Assembly: GCF_001612905.1 (NCBI RefSeq)
Contig: NZ_BDBI01000009.1
Coordinates: 1 to 64,000 of the forward strand
Reading direction: 5' to 3'
DNA length: 64,000 nucleotides
Source: Nocardia ignorata NBRC 108230
Lineage (GTDB): Bacteria > Actinomycetota > Actinomycetes > Mycobacteriales > Mycobacteriaceae
Shown: piece after piece, positions 28,885-37,353 of the stretch
Layout: the number at the start of each line of letters is the position of its first letter
Position numbering within the stretch: position 1 is the stretch's first letter
The notes under the pieces: generated by a model
What the model was told of the DNA's origin: nothing
The model's input: the letters and a program-made list of their open reading frames with translations, nothing else
Database searches by the model: none
Position numbers and translations under genes: made by a program

Positions 28885-29760
28885 TCAGTTCTCGCCCCGC
28901 GGTCGGGCGATGATCAGGGGGCGATCCGTGCCGTGCAACACGGCCTGGGCGACCGAGCCGAGGGGCATACCGGCGAACCCGCCGCGACCGTGGCTGCCGA
29001 CCACGATCAGCTGCGCGTCCGCTCCGGCGGTCAGTAGAGCCCGCGACGGCCGGTCCTCTACCGCGATGAGATCAACTTTCACCTCGGGATACTTTTCCGC
29101 GTGGTCCGCCAGGCTGTCCGAAAGCAACGCTTCGGCCGCGATCTGCACGGCGGTGTGTGCTCGGTGGCGGTAGGACCGGGACCGAGCATGGACAGCGACG
29201 AGCCGGACGCCTCGATGTGCTGCCTCGTCGAAGGCCAGGGCGATCGCATCGGTGCTGCACGCCGAGCCGTCGACTCCGACCACGATCGGAGCATCGACGT
29301 CGAATTCGGTTTCCGGGATCACCGCGACCGGGCAGTCCGCATGCCGGGCGAGCGCGGTGCTGACCGACCCGAGCACGGTCCGTCGCAGGGCACCCAGACC
29401 TCGGCTGCCGACGACCAGCAGACGTGCCGATCGACCGTGATGCAGCAGCGCGGCGACGGCGGAGCCGTCGAAACTGGCCGTCGTGATCGTGACTTCGCGG
29501 GTCGGCGCGCTGAACTCGGCAGCTCGCGCCGAGGCCGCCGCGATGACGGCCGCACTGTGATGGTGCAGCGCTTCGTAATCGAAAATCGGGGCGATCAGGC
29601 CGAAGTCGTAGTCGACAGGGGTATCGACCGCGTTGACCAGCTGCAGCGGGGCGCGATGTCGCGTCGCGTACTCGACCGCCCAGCGCAGCGCGACACCTGC
29701 CTGCTCAGAGCCGTCGACGCCGACCACTACCGGAGTTCTTGCGTTGTGCGGAGTGGACAC
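28885..29760 (-). CDS. Tandem universal stress protein
   Basis: The 291-residue protein has two intact UspA domains. Each begins with VVVGVDGS / IVVGVDGS and ends with an ATP-binding glycine motif: GSRGLGALRRTVLGS in the first and GSHGRGGFAGMPLGS in the second. It is the best-preserved of the three USPs here. It is divergent from hspX, and the two share a promoter with strong DosR-like boxes. Confidence 0.93.
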   Translation of the reverse strand: MSTPHNARTPVVVGVDGSEQAGVALRWAVEYATRHRAPLQLVNAVDTPVDYDFGLIAPIFDYEALHHHSAAVIAAASARAAEFSAPTREVTITTASFDGSAVAALLHHGRSARLLVVGSRGLGALRRTVLGSVSTALARHADCPVAVIPETEFDVDAPIVVGVDGSACSTDAIALAFDEAAHRGVRLVAVHARSRSYRHRAHTAVQIAAEALLSDSLADHAEKYPEVKVDLIAVEDRPSRALLTAGADAQLIVVGSHGRGGFAGMPLGSVAQAVLHGTDRPLIIARPRGEN

Positions 29761-29837
29761 GAGGACCGCCTTTCTGTTCCTGCCACTGTGCGCCGAGCAC
29801 CGGGGTGGGGGGCAGGGCCGGACGACCCGGCACGAAA

Positions 29838-29906
29838 GGGACGAGGTTGTCCCGCGGATCCGTGCCGTACGGGACGAAGGGCCTCGGTCGAGGGGTCCGT
29901 CGTCCC
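29838..29906. promoter_or_regulatory. DosR-box cluster in the USP / hspX divergent promoter
   Basis: GGGACGAAGGGCCT (29871-29884) and GGGTCCGTCGTCCC (29893-29906) each match 10 of 14 core positions and are 22 bp apart. A third dyad, GGGAC-N6-GTCCC (29838-29853), is a perfect five-base inverted repeat but with a spacer two bases too long. Two boxes 22 bp apart upstream of hspX is the arrangement known from M. tuberculosis. Confidence 0.55.
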
Positions 29907-29969
29907 TAGGCGGCTCGCTCGCCCCCTGGTCGAATCGAAGACGTCCGATTCACCGCACAGGAGATGACC

Positions 29970-30422
29970 ATGAGCTTGCTCCCCGCACACCGCCCCCACT
30001 CGCTGCTCCCCGAGTTCACCGACTGGTTGTCGGGCTTTCCCTCCGCCCAGAATCTGCGGCCGCTCTTCGAAGGAAGGCTGATCAAGGTCGAGGACGAGAT
30101 CGCTGACGGTAAGTACCTCGTCCGCGCCGAACTTCCCGGGATCGATCCCGCCGAGGACATCGACGTCACCGTCCGCGACGGCGTGCTCACCATCAAAGCC
30201 GAGCGCAGTGAACGCACCACCACCAAGGGGCGAAGCGAGTTCGCCTACGGCTCGTTCACACGCTCGGTCGCCTTGCCGCCCAGCGCGACCGAGGACGACA
30301 CCACAGCCACCTACAAGAACGGCATCCTCACCGTTTCGGTTCCTTTGTCGGGCCCTGAAAAGGACACCGAGGAAAAGCACATTCCGGTCGAATCCCAGGA
30401 CGCCGGCCCGACCGGGAAGTAG
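29970..30422 (+). CDS. hspX: Alpha-crystallin small heat shock protein HspX/Acr
   Basis: The 150-residue protein is a close relative of M. tuberculosis HspX. It has the N-terminal LLPEFTDWLSGFPS, the alpha-crystallin core VRAELPGIDP and DGVLTIKAERSER, the family-specific GRSEFAYGSF, and GILTVSVPL near the C-terminus. It is an ATP-independent chaperone that accumulates in hypoxic dormancy. ATG at 29970 is preferred over ATG at 29964 because AGGAG would abut the earlier codon. Confidence 0.95.
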   Translation: MSLLPAHRPHSLLPEFTDWLSGFPSAQNLRPLFEGRLIKVEDEIADGKYLVRAELPGIDPAEDIDVTVRDGVLTIKAERSERTTTKGRSEFAYGSFTRSVALPPSATEDDTTATYKNGILTVSVPLSGPEKDTEEKHIPVESQDAGPTGK

Positions 30423-30431
30423 CACTCCGCC

Positions 30432-30477
30432 ACGGCCGGGCCGCTTCCAGGGGACCGTCTTCCCGCGGCCCGGCCGT
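30432..30477 (+). terminator. Strong GC-rich hairpin after hspX, with a DosR-like box in its loop
   Basis: ACGGCCGGGCCGC (30432-30444) and GCGGCCCGGCCGT (30465-30477) form a perfect 13-bp stem starting nine bases after the hspX stop. There is no U run, as is common in actinobacteria. The loop contains GGGACCGTCTTCCC (30451-30464), 10 of 14 core positions of the DosR box, so the segment may also serve the downstream dehydrogenase. Confidence 0.6.
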
Positions 30478-30595
30478 CGCGGGCTTGTCGAGCGCTATCC
30501 GAATCCGAGGACCCCTCGGCCGAGGATCCACGCCTGTAGCCGTGCGGGCGCGCCATTCCACATTCGAGTGCTGTTGACAGACAAGGAGATTCGCG

Positions 30596-31654
30596 ATGTT
30601 CGCCATGGTCTATGACGGTCCGGGACTTCCGCATTTTCGTGAGGTGGACGACCCTACGATCCGCGACAGCACCGATGCCGTCGTCAGGGTCGACACAGCC
30701 ACCATCTGCGGTACCGACCTGCACATCTTGCGCGGCGACGTGCCCGAGGTCGAGCCAGGACGGATACTCGGCCACGAAGCCGTCGGAACTGTCACCGCTG
30801 TCGGCAGCGGCGTACGCACCTTGCGCGCCGGTGACCGGGTGCTCGTCTCCTGCATCAGCGCGTGCGGCGTGTGCTTCTCGTGTCGCCAGGCGCGGTACGG
30901 GCAATGTGTCGGTGGCGGCGGTTGGCTGCTCGGCCACGAAATCGACGGTACCCATGCCGAATCGGTGCGCGTGCCCTTCGCCGACATGTCGACCCATCTG
31001 ATCCCGTCGGGGATCAGCGACGAGCAGATGCTGATGCTCGCCGACATCCTGCCCACCAGCTTCGAGGTCGGCGTACGCAACGGAGCGGTGTCGCCCGGCG
31101 ACACCGTCGCCATCGTTGGGGCCGGACCGATCGGGCTCGCCGCGGTGATGACGGCGAGACTCTACAGCCCGAGCCACATCGTCGTCATCGACATCGCCGA
31201 CGCGCGATTGGCCGCGGCACGAGAACTCGGTGCCGATTCAGTGCTCAACAGTCGTCGCGACGACGTGACCGCGATCATCGCCGAGCTCACCGGTGGCCGG
31301 GGTGTCGACGTGACGCTCGAGGCGGTCGGCGTACCCGAGACGTTCGAGTTGGCCATCGATCTCGTGCGGCCCGGTGGTCACGTCGCCAACATCGGCGTCC
31401 ACGGCGCCTCGGCCTCACTACCTCTGCAGGACATCTGGAGTCGTGATCTGACCATCACCACCGGTCTGGTGGACACCGATTCGACACCGCGACTGATCGA
31501 GTTGATCCGATCAGCCCGTCTCGATCCGACTCCGCTGATCACCCACCGTTTCGATATGGACGAATTCACCGATGCCTACGACACTTTCGCGCGCGCCGCG
31601 GAAACCGGCGCGCTGAAAGTCGCGGTCGCCCGAGCGAAGAAGGAGGAGCGGTGA
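30596..31654 (+). CDS. Zinc-dependent alcohol dehydrogenase (MDR family)
   Basis: The 352-residue protein has the catalytic zinc site CGTDLHI and GHEAVG, a structural-zinc-like loop reduced to CGVCFSC and a further Cys (YGQC), and a complete NAD-binding motif GAGPIGLAAV. It resembles the threonine/sorbitol dehydrogenase branch. The ATG at 30596 follows AAGGAG. The stop overlaps the GTG of the GNAT gene by four bases, so the two are co-translated. Confidence 0.9.
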   Translation: MFAMVYDGPGLPHFREVDDPTIRDSTDAVVRVDTATICGTDLHILRGDVPEVEPGRILGHEAVGTVTAVGSGVRTLRAGDRVLVSCISACGVCFSCRQARYGQCVGGGGWLLGHEIDGTHAESVRVPFADMSTHLIPSGISDEQMLMLADILPTSFEVGVRNGAVSPGDTVAIVGAGPIGLAAVMTARLYSPSHIVVIDIADARLAAARELGADSVLNSRRDDVTAIIAELTGGRGVDVTLEAVGVPETFELAIDLVRPGGHVANIGVHGASASLPLQDIWSRDLTITTGLVDTDSTPRLIELIRSARLDPTPLITHRFDMDEFTDAYDTFARAAETGALKVAVARAKKEER

Positions 31655-32124
31655 CGACCACGATATCGGGCATCAGCTACCGCGAACTCGGCCCCGCCGA
31701 CCGCGACTCGGTGTGTGCGTTGCACGCCGGTCTGGTGGGCAACGACGGTTATTTCCGGTTCTTCGCCCCACCTCCCAAGGACCTCGATCGGGTGATCGGT
31801 CCCATCGCTTCGAGTGATCGCGCACATTGCGCTGTCGGCGCGTTCACCGGCGACCGGTTGGTCGGTGTGGCCAATTTCGTCGTTCTCGAAGACGGTGCCA
31901 CCGCGGAGATCGCGATGGTCGTCGCCGCCGACGAACAGCACCATGGCATCGGTACCGACCTGCTAGGCCGCCTTGCCGAATGCGGCCGCGCGCGCGGTAT
32001 CGATCGGTTCATCGCCGAGGTGATGCCGACGAACTCCAAGGCGATGCGGCTCATCATCGATTCCGACCTCCCGATCTCGGCCCACCGCACGGAAGGTGTC
32101 ATCCAGATCGCTTTCCACCTGTAA
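31651..32124 (+). CDS. GNAT acetyltransferase
   Basis: The 157-residue single-domain GNAT resembles the catalytic part of mycobacterial protein acetyltransferases (Pat type): N-terminal YRELGPADRDSVCALHAGL and YFRFFAPP, an EIAMVVAADEQHHGIGTDLL acetyl-CoA loop of the Q/RxxGxG kind, and MPTNSKAMRLI. No cyclic-nucleotide domain is present, unlike Rv0998. It overlaps the alcohol dehydrogenase gene, so it may acetylate that enzyme, but this is guesswork. Confidence 0.88.
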   Translation: MTTTISGISYRELGPADRDSVCALHAGLVGNDGYFRFFAPPPKDLDRVIGPIASSDRAHCAVGAFTGDRLVGVANFVVLEDGATAEIAMVVAADEQHHGIGTDLLGRLAECGRARGIDRFIAEVMPTNSKAMRLIIDSDLPISAHRTEGVIQIAFHL

Positions 32125-32358
32125 GCGCCCGAGCCGGGCTCGGCCCGACGATCTCTGTGCGGTGCGGGAGACCAGACCGCCGACGTCGCGACCAGTTTCA
32201 TGGTCTTGCCGAGTTGGAGCCGACGCTGCGGATGGCTGACATCGCAGCGTACGACATAGCGCCGCATAGGGATCAGCGGTGGTCTCGGCTCGACCCGCTG
32301 AATCGATCGGCCGCGGGGCCGATTCTCGACGAATGACTCCGATCGGGAGGTGGCGGCG

Positions 32359-32705
32359 ATGACAACTCTGGACGCGGACGCGGTGATCGGTCGGCTGTCG
32401 GGACGGGAACTCGCGATCTCACTCCCATCGATTTCGCGGAGCGATGTGCCTGGATCCACGTCGACGACCTGGACGAGCTGCGGTCCCCGCCTACCGCACG
32501 CGCAGTTCGATTGCTGCCGCCCGGTGATTCATTCACCCAGGCACGCGACCGCGACACCCTCGTGGACCGGCTTCATCAGCGGTCGGTGTGGCCGGCGGCG
32601 GGCGCTCCCGGCATCGTGCTGGCCGCCGGTGTCATCGCCGGGGTCTGGGCCCGGCTCGTCGCCGAGCTGCGAGGCGCCACCGATGTCCGGGTCGACTACG
32701 ACTGA
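32359..32705 (+). pseudogene. Deletion remnant of a winged-helix (HTH_42 / AlkZ-like) protein
   Basis: ATG at 32359 after GGGAGG starts MTTLDADAVIGRLSG, like the first residues of winged-helix DNA-binding proteins of the YcaQ/AlkZ group. From about 32435 the similarity continues in another frame, DLTPIDFAERCAWIHVDD, through RLLPPGDSFTQARDRDTLV and GAPGIVLAAGVIAGVW to a stop at 32705. The middle of a roughly 350-residue protein is missing. The best reading is an internally deleted, frameshifted gene. Confidence 0.45.
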
Positions 32706-32804
32706 GACGACGACCATGTGGGATGCGCGCGGCGAACCGGGGAGGCCGCCGATCTCTTCGACCGGGTCACCCGGTGACTCGATTTCGGCCCGACCCCTGA
32801 CCGC

Positions 32805-33527
32805 TCAGCCGCCGAGTGTGTCGGTGAGTGTGCCGATCGCGTAGGTCACCGCCATGGCCAGTGCGCCGCCGACGACGACTCGTAGCACTGCTCTGCCTCG
32901 CGCGCTTCCGCCGAGTCGCGCGCTCAGCGATCCGGTGAGCGCGAGTGCTACGAGTACTGCCACGAAGGTCACCGGCACTCGCCACTGTGCCGGTGGCAGC
33001 ACGATCGCCAGTAGCGGGAGCAGCGCTCCGCAGATGAACGCGATCGCCGAGGATCCGGCGGCGGCCCATGGGTTGGTGAGTTCGCTCGGGTCGAGTTTGA
33101 GTTCGGCTTCGGCGTGGGCGGTGAAGGCGTCGTGGGCGGTCAGTTCCTCGGCTACCTTGCGTGCGGTCGCCGGGCTCAGGCCCTTGGCCTGGTAGATCTC
33201 GGTGAGTTCGGCCAGTTCGTAGTCGGGGAAGTCGGCCAGTTCCCGTCGTTCCTTGGCCAGTAGCGCTTTCTCCGAATCGCGTTGAGTGCTCACCGATACG
33301 TACTCACCGGCCGCCATCGAGATCGCGCCCGCGACGAGTCCGGCCACGCCCGCGGCGAGGATCGTCGTGCTGTCGTTCGTTGTCGCCGCGACACCGACCA
33401 CCAGCCCGGCGGTGGAGACGATGCCGTCGTTGGCGCCGAGTACCCCGGCGCGCAGCCAGTTCAGCCGGGAGGCGAGGCCCTCGGCATGGGGTTCGTGCGG
33501 GTGGGTGTCGGTCGGCGAGTCCTGCAC
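32805..33527 (-). CDS. VIT1/CCC1-family iron/manganese transporter
   Basis: The 240-residue protein has the family's opening (LNWLRAGVLGANDGIVSTAG), the MAAGEYVSVSTQRDSEKALL loop, a cytoplasmic helical metal-binding segment with many Glu residues (about 90-140), and three C-terminal helices. Members move Fe(II) or Mn(II), often out of the cytoplasm. It stands alone. The 299 bp beyond its start, up to the MFS gene, hold no gene I can support. Confidence 0.9.
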   Translation of the reverse strand: MQDSPTDTHPHEPHAEGLASRLNWLRAGVLGANDGIVSTAGLVVGVAATTNDSTTILAAGVAGLVAGAISMAAGEYVSVSTQRDSEKALLAKERRELADFPDYELAELTEIYQAKGLSPATARKVAEELTAHDAFTAHAEAELKLDPSELTNPWAAAGSSAIAFICGALLPLLAIVLPPAQWRVPVTFVAVLVALALTGSLSARLGGSARGRAVLRVVVGGALAMAVTYAIGTLTDTLGG

Positions 33528-33826
33528 CCGATCAGCCTAAACGACCTTGAACTTCCCGGCTCGCGGTCGCGCTGCAACGGCTGGTGCTGATGGCATTCGG
33601 CGCCGATTTCACGCCATCCAGCGCTCGCCGGGGTCCGTGCTCGCGGCTCGCCGATACCGATCCTATCGAGTTCCCGGCAGGCGGCGTCATGGTCGGGCAG
33701 TCCACCGGGAGTTTCGTGGCAGAAGACCTGCCTCTTGATCCAATAATCTCTGGAATACCGTAGCATTAGCGCTCGCGGGCTTCCTCGCAATGTTGGCCCA
33801 TCTCCTCATAGGGAAGAGATTTCGTC

Positions 33827-35095
33827 GTGCCTCACAGTGCTATCCGTACCGGTCTTGCCTCCGGCCCGGAGTCGATGGCTCGCGTACAGCGCCGCACTCT
33901 CGGAGTGTTGGTTTCGGCTCAGATCCTCAGCGGCGCGGGGCTGGCTGCCGGAATAACGGTGGGCGCGCTGTTGGCCAAGGACATGCTCGGTTCGACCAGT
34001 CTGGCTGGGCTGCCCAGTGCGTTGTTCACGGCGGGGTCGGCCCTCGCCGCGGTGGCGGTCGGCCGGTTGTCTCAGGCGCGTGGCCGTCGCCCTGGGTTGG
34101 CGGCCGGGTATCTCACCGGCGCGATCGGCAGTGTCGGGGTGATCGCCGCCGCGGTGGTGGACAATCCGGCCCTGCTATTCATCGCGTTGTTCGTCTACGG
34201 TGCGGGCACTGCCACCAATCTGCAGGCCCGGTACGCCGGAGCGGATCTGGCCCCTGCCTCGCGCCGTGGCAGGGCGGTGTCGACAGTGCTGGTCGCGACC
34301 ACGCTCGGCGGTGTCGTAGGCCCCAATCTCGCCGCGCCGACCGGCGAGCTGGCTCGGGTGCTGGGCATCCCCTATTTGGCGGGGCCGTTCCTGCTCGCCG
34401 CTGTGGCCTACGGTTTGGCTGCGGTTGTGCTGGCGATCTGGCTGCGCCCGGATCCTCTGCTGTTGGCCCGGCGCGTGAGTATCGACGTCGAAGAACCTGC
34501 CGAATCAGCCGATGACCTCGATGCCGGACCAGTCGAGAATGCTGGGCGGGGGATCGTGGTGGGCGGGTTCGTGATGGCGCTGACCCAGTTGGTGATGGTG
34601 GCGATCATGACGATGACGCCGGTGCACATGCTCGCGCACGGGCACGGCGCTGGTGCTGCGGGCGCGGTGATCGCGGTTCACGTCGGTGCGATGTATCTGC
34701 CCTCGCCGCTGACGGGTTGGCTCGTGGACCGCTTCGGTCGGTTGCCGGTCGCGGGCGCCTCGGGGTTCACGTTGCTGGCCGCCGGCATGCTTGCCGCGCT
34801 GGCGCCCTCGGACTCGGTTGTTGTCTTGGCGGTGGCATTGGCGTTGTTGGGGCTCGGCTGGAACCTGGGCTTGGTGGCGGGTACCGCCATCATCACCGAC
34901 ACGGTGCCGCTGGCGACACGTGCCAAAACCCAGGGCACCGTGGATGTTTCCATCGCCATTGCCGGTGCGACCGGCGGGATGGGCTCGGGGTTGATGGTCG
35001 CGGCGACGAGCTATCCGACGCTCGCTGTGGTCGGTGGAGTGCTCGCGTTGGCCGTGGTGCCTGCCGCCGCGCTGGTGGGGCTTCGAAACCCCTGA
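33827..35095 (+). CDS. MFS transporter
   Basis: The 422-residue protein has twelve predicted helices. The family A-motif-like loop VGRLSQARGRRPGLAAGYLTG lies between helices 2 and 3, and its C-half equivalent is GWLVDRFGRLPVAG. A central cytoplasmic loop is acidic (about 215-240). It is a proton-coupled exporter by family; substrate unknown. The GTG start at 33827 is the first in frame and has only a weak ribosome site. A clear hairpin follows the stop. Confidence 0.9.
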   Translation: MPHSAIRTGLASGPESMARVQRRTLGVLVSAQILSGAGLAAGITVGALLAKDMLGSTSLAGLPSALFTAGSALAAVAVGRLSQARGRRPGLAAGYLTGAIGSVGVIAAAVVDNPALLFIALFVYGAGTATNLQARYAGADLAPASRRGRAVSTVLVATTLGGVVGPNLAAPTGELARVLGIPYLAGPFLLAAVAYGLAAVVLAIWLRPDPLLLARRVSIDVEEPAESADDLDAGPVENAGRGIVVGGFVMALTQLVMVAIMTMTPVHMLAHGHGAGAAGAVIAVHVGAMYLPSPLTGWLVDRFGRLPVAGASGFTLLAAGMLAALAPSDSVVVLAVALALLGLGWNLGLVAGTAIITDTVPLATRAKTQGTVDVSIAIAGATGGMGSGLMVAATSYPTLAVVGGVLALAVVPAAALVGLRNP

Positions 35096-35112
35096 CCGCC
35101 GTAGGGGTTTCG
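35084..35112. terminator. Bidirectional hairpin between MFS and AHSA1 genes
   Basis: CGAAACCCCT (35084-35093) and AGGGGTTTCG (35103-35112) form a perfect 10-bp stem with a 9-nt loop. The MFS stop codon lies inside it, and the convergent gene ends ten bases later, so it can serve both strands. Confidence 0.6.
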
Positions 35113-35121
35113 GCGTCTGTT

Positions 35122-35604
35122 TCATGAGTGGGTTCGCGCGGTCTCGGCGAACAGTTCCAGCAGGGTGCTCCACCCGCCGCCGCGTTCGACGATGGTGTCC
35201 TGGATGGCCTTGCCGTCGACGAGCCGGTCGAGGTAGCGGTGTTCCAGGGTGACCGTGGTCTGCTCCGGTCCCTGAGCGGTGAAGCGGACCTCGATCTCGC
35301 TGGCACGAGCCGGATCCGGGTCGTATTCCCAGCGGCCGTTGATCTGCCAGGTCACCACCAGCCGGTGCGGTGGCTCCCACACGAGTACCCGGCCCCAGTC
35401 GCATTCGGAGCCGTCGACGCCGCGTTCGTACCAGCGTCCGCCCTCGCCGGGCTCGAGGATCGCGTCGGCCATCTCGGCCTTGCCGATGTGATAGGCCGAT
35501 GGCCACCAACTCCCGAAGGATTCAGTGAAGAACGCGAACGCCCGCTCCGGGCTCATCGCGACGGTGGCGGTGCCTTCCAGGACTGGCAGTTGTCCAGTGG
35601 TCAT
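35122..35604 (-). CDS. SRPBCC / AHSA1-family protein
   Basis: The 160-residue START-like protein has the AHSA1 pattern: MSPERAFAFFTESFGSWWP, a DWGRVLVWEPPHRLVVTWQI core, and EVRFTAQGPEQTTVTLEHR. These hydrophobic-cavity proteins are commonly encoded beside ArsR regulators and their ligand is unknown. It overlaps the upstream arsR-type gene by four bases, as in many such pairs. Confidence 0.9.
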   Translation of the reverse strand: MTTGQLPVLEGTATVAMSPERAFAFFTESFGSWWPSAYHIGKAEMADAILEPGEGGRWYERGVDGSECDWGRVLVWEPPHRLVVTWQINGRWEYDPDPARASEIEVRFTAQGPEQTTVTLEHRYLDRLVDGKAIQDTIVERGGGWSTLLELFAETARTHS

Positions 35605-35936
35605 GGTCGATTCTCCTGTTCAGGGTCTGTGGCCGCCGCGTCGGCGGCCTTCTGAAAAGCGGTCAATGCCTCGTTCCAGATGTTCTGGAAGTACGCCTGA
35701 ATCGCGGCGAGGCCGTCGGGATTCAGGCGGTAGATGCGCTTGGTGCCCTCCGGGGTCGCCACGACGAGCCCCCCTTCTTTCAGCACGCGCAGGTGCTGCG
35801 ACACCGCCTGGCGCGTGACCGGCAGGGACTCGGCGAGCTCGCCCACCGACGAGGGGCGCCGAGCAAGACGTTCGAAGATCGCCTTGCGGGTCGGATCGCC
35901 CAGGATCGCCACATCCACATCTCTGAAAGCCTCCAC
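35601..35936 (-). CDS. ArsR-family regulator paired with AHSA1 gene
   Basis: The 111-residue winged-helix protein starts ILGDPTRKAIFERLARRP and has the recognition helix VTRQAVSQHLRVLKEGGLV, then a wing with TPEGTKRIYRLNPDG. It lacks the CxC metal site of true arsenic sensors, fitting the SdpR/AHSA1-linked subgroup that represses its own two-gene operon. Confidence 0.92.
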   Translation of the reverse strand: MEAFRDVDVAILGDPTRKAIFERLARRPSSVGELAESLPVTRQAVSQHLRVLKEGGLVVATPEGTKRIYRLNPDGLAAIQAYFQNIWNEALTAFQKAADAAATDPEQENRP

Positions 35937-36078
35937 TTGCGTAAGTGTGCGCTTTCAGATCGGGATACGCAAGGCCCTCGTAGCCGATAAGCGGCTGCCC
36001 TCGCCGCGCGTTGACACGACGAGGGCAGCGACGCTGGGAAACCAGGGTTGGGCAACCGTGCCCGGAATACGAGGGTTG

Positions 36079-37353
36079 CTATCGGTGGGCCGGTGGGTGG
36101 GTTTCGTACATCCGGATACCGACGGCCACCGCAGAGGCGGCGCTGACCGCTGCGGCGGCCCAGACTGCGGCGTGCAGACCGAGCAGATCGGCGACGATGC
36201 CACCGAGGACGGCGCCGACGGCGTATCCCAGATCGCGCCAGACCCGGTAGACCCCGACCGCGCGGCCCCGCCACAGCGGATGGGCGACATCGCCGATCAC
36301 CGCCAGCAGGGTCGGATACACCATCGCGGTTCCGGCACCGAGCAGGACCGCGCCGACCGCCCACTCGGCGAAGCCGTGCGAGGCCGCGATGACGGCCAGC
36401 GCACCAGCCTGCAGGCTCATGCCGCCGGTGATGAGGTGCTTGCGCCCCCACCGATCCGACAACGCGCCGGTGACGAGTTGCCCAGCACCCCACACGCCGG
36501 GGTAGAGCGCGAACAGCAATCCGATCTGGCCGACGGTGAGGCCCTCGGTGGCGAACAGCAGTGGGAACAGACCCCACGACAGACCGAAGTTGAGGTTGTT
36601 GACCAGCCCGGCGTGACTCGCCGAGGACAGCGCTGGCTCGGTCAGGCTGGTCGCGGCCACGATCTGGCGATCGGTGAGATCCGCGTGTAGGTGATCGTGG
36701 CGGCCGTCGGCACGGGGAGTGTGTCGGGCCGCTTCCAGGCGGGCGTAGTCGCGGGTCTCGCGCACGAAGAACCCGCACAGGGCCAGCGCGAGCGCGGTGT
36801 AGGCCAGGCCGAGCAGAAACGGTGCGGGGCGCAGGCCGAACTGTTCGGCGAGGTAGCCGGCCAGCAGGGAGCTGAGCGCGACCGCACCGTATCCGGCGGC
36901 TTCGTTGAGGCCCATGGCCAGCCCGCGCCGGTCCGGCCCGACGAGGTCGATTTTCATCACGACGGTGGTCGACCAGGTCAGGCCCTGGTTGATGCCGAGC
37001 AGCACGTTGGCGGCCACGACCCAGCCCCAGTTCGGGGCGGCGATGAGCAACAGCGGCACCGGCAGGGCGAACAACCAGCCCACGAGGAGAACGGGTTTGC
37101 GGCCGTAGCGGTCGGAGAAGGTGCCCGCGAAGTAGTTCGCGATCGCCTTGGTGATTCCGAACGCGGCGACGTAGGTGAAGATGAAGGTGTAACCGGTGAG
37201 CCCGAACTCGGACTCCGCCAACAGGGGGAGCACGGTCTGCTGCTGGCCGACCATGCCACCGACCAGAGCGTTGACCGCGACCAGCAGCGTGAACTGGGCT
37301 GCGTTCTCCCGCAGGCCCAGAACCAGGGGCCGAGTGCTGGGGCGAAGGCTCAT
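36079..37353 (-). CDS. MFS transporter coupled to the persulfide dioxygenase-rhodanese gene
   Basis: The 424-residue protein has twelve helices with the A-motif FSDRYGRKPVLLVGW after helix 2 and LSDRWGRKHLITGG in the C-half. A hydrophilic His-rich central loop (TPRADGRHDHLHADL) could bind metal. The ATG at 37353 overlaps the stop of the upstream gene (ATGA); a longer frame to 37677 is a shadow of that gene. Co-translation with a sulfur-oxidising enzyme suggests it exports a sulfur compound, but substrate is unproven. Confidence 0.9.
   Translation of the reverse strand: MSLRPSTRPLVLGLRENAAQFTLLVAVNALVGGMVGQQQTVLPLLAESEFGLTGYTFIFTYVAAFGITKAIANYFAGTFSDRYGRKPVLLVGWLFALPVPLLLIAAPNWGWVVAANVLLGINQGLTWSTTVVMKIDLVGPDRRGLAMGLNEAAGYGAVALSSLLAGYLAEQFGLRPAPFLLGLAYTALALALCGFFVRETRDYARLEAARHTPRADGRHDHLHADLTDRQIVAATSLTEPALSSASHAGLVNNLNFGLSWGLFPLLFATEGLTVGQIGLLFALYPGVWGAGQLVTGALSDRWGRKHLITGGMSLQAGALAVIAASHGFAEWAVGAVLLGAGTAMVYPTLLAVIGDVAHPLWRGRAVGVYRVWRDLGYAVGAVLGGIVADLLGLHAAVWAAAAVSAASAVAVGIRMYETHPPAHR

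Noticed and set aside
1..32124. dosR/dosS-type two-component genes
   Set aside because: No response regulator or GAF histidine kinase was seen, so the regulator must be encoded elsewhere.
33461..33790. 109-codon minus-strand frame next to the VIT-type transporter
   Set aside because: It overlaps the start of the transporter gene, has no clear ribosome site and no recognisable domain.
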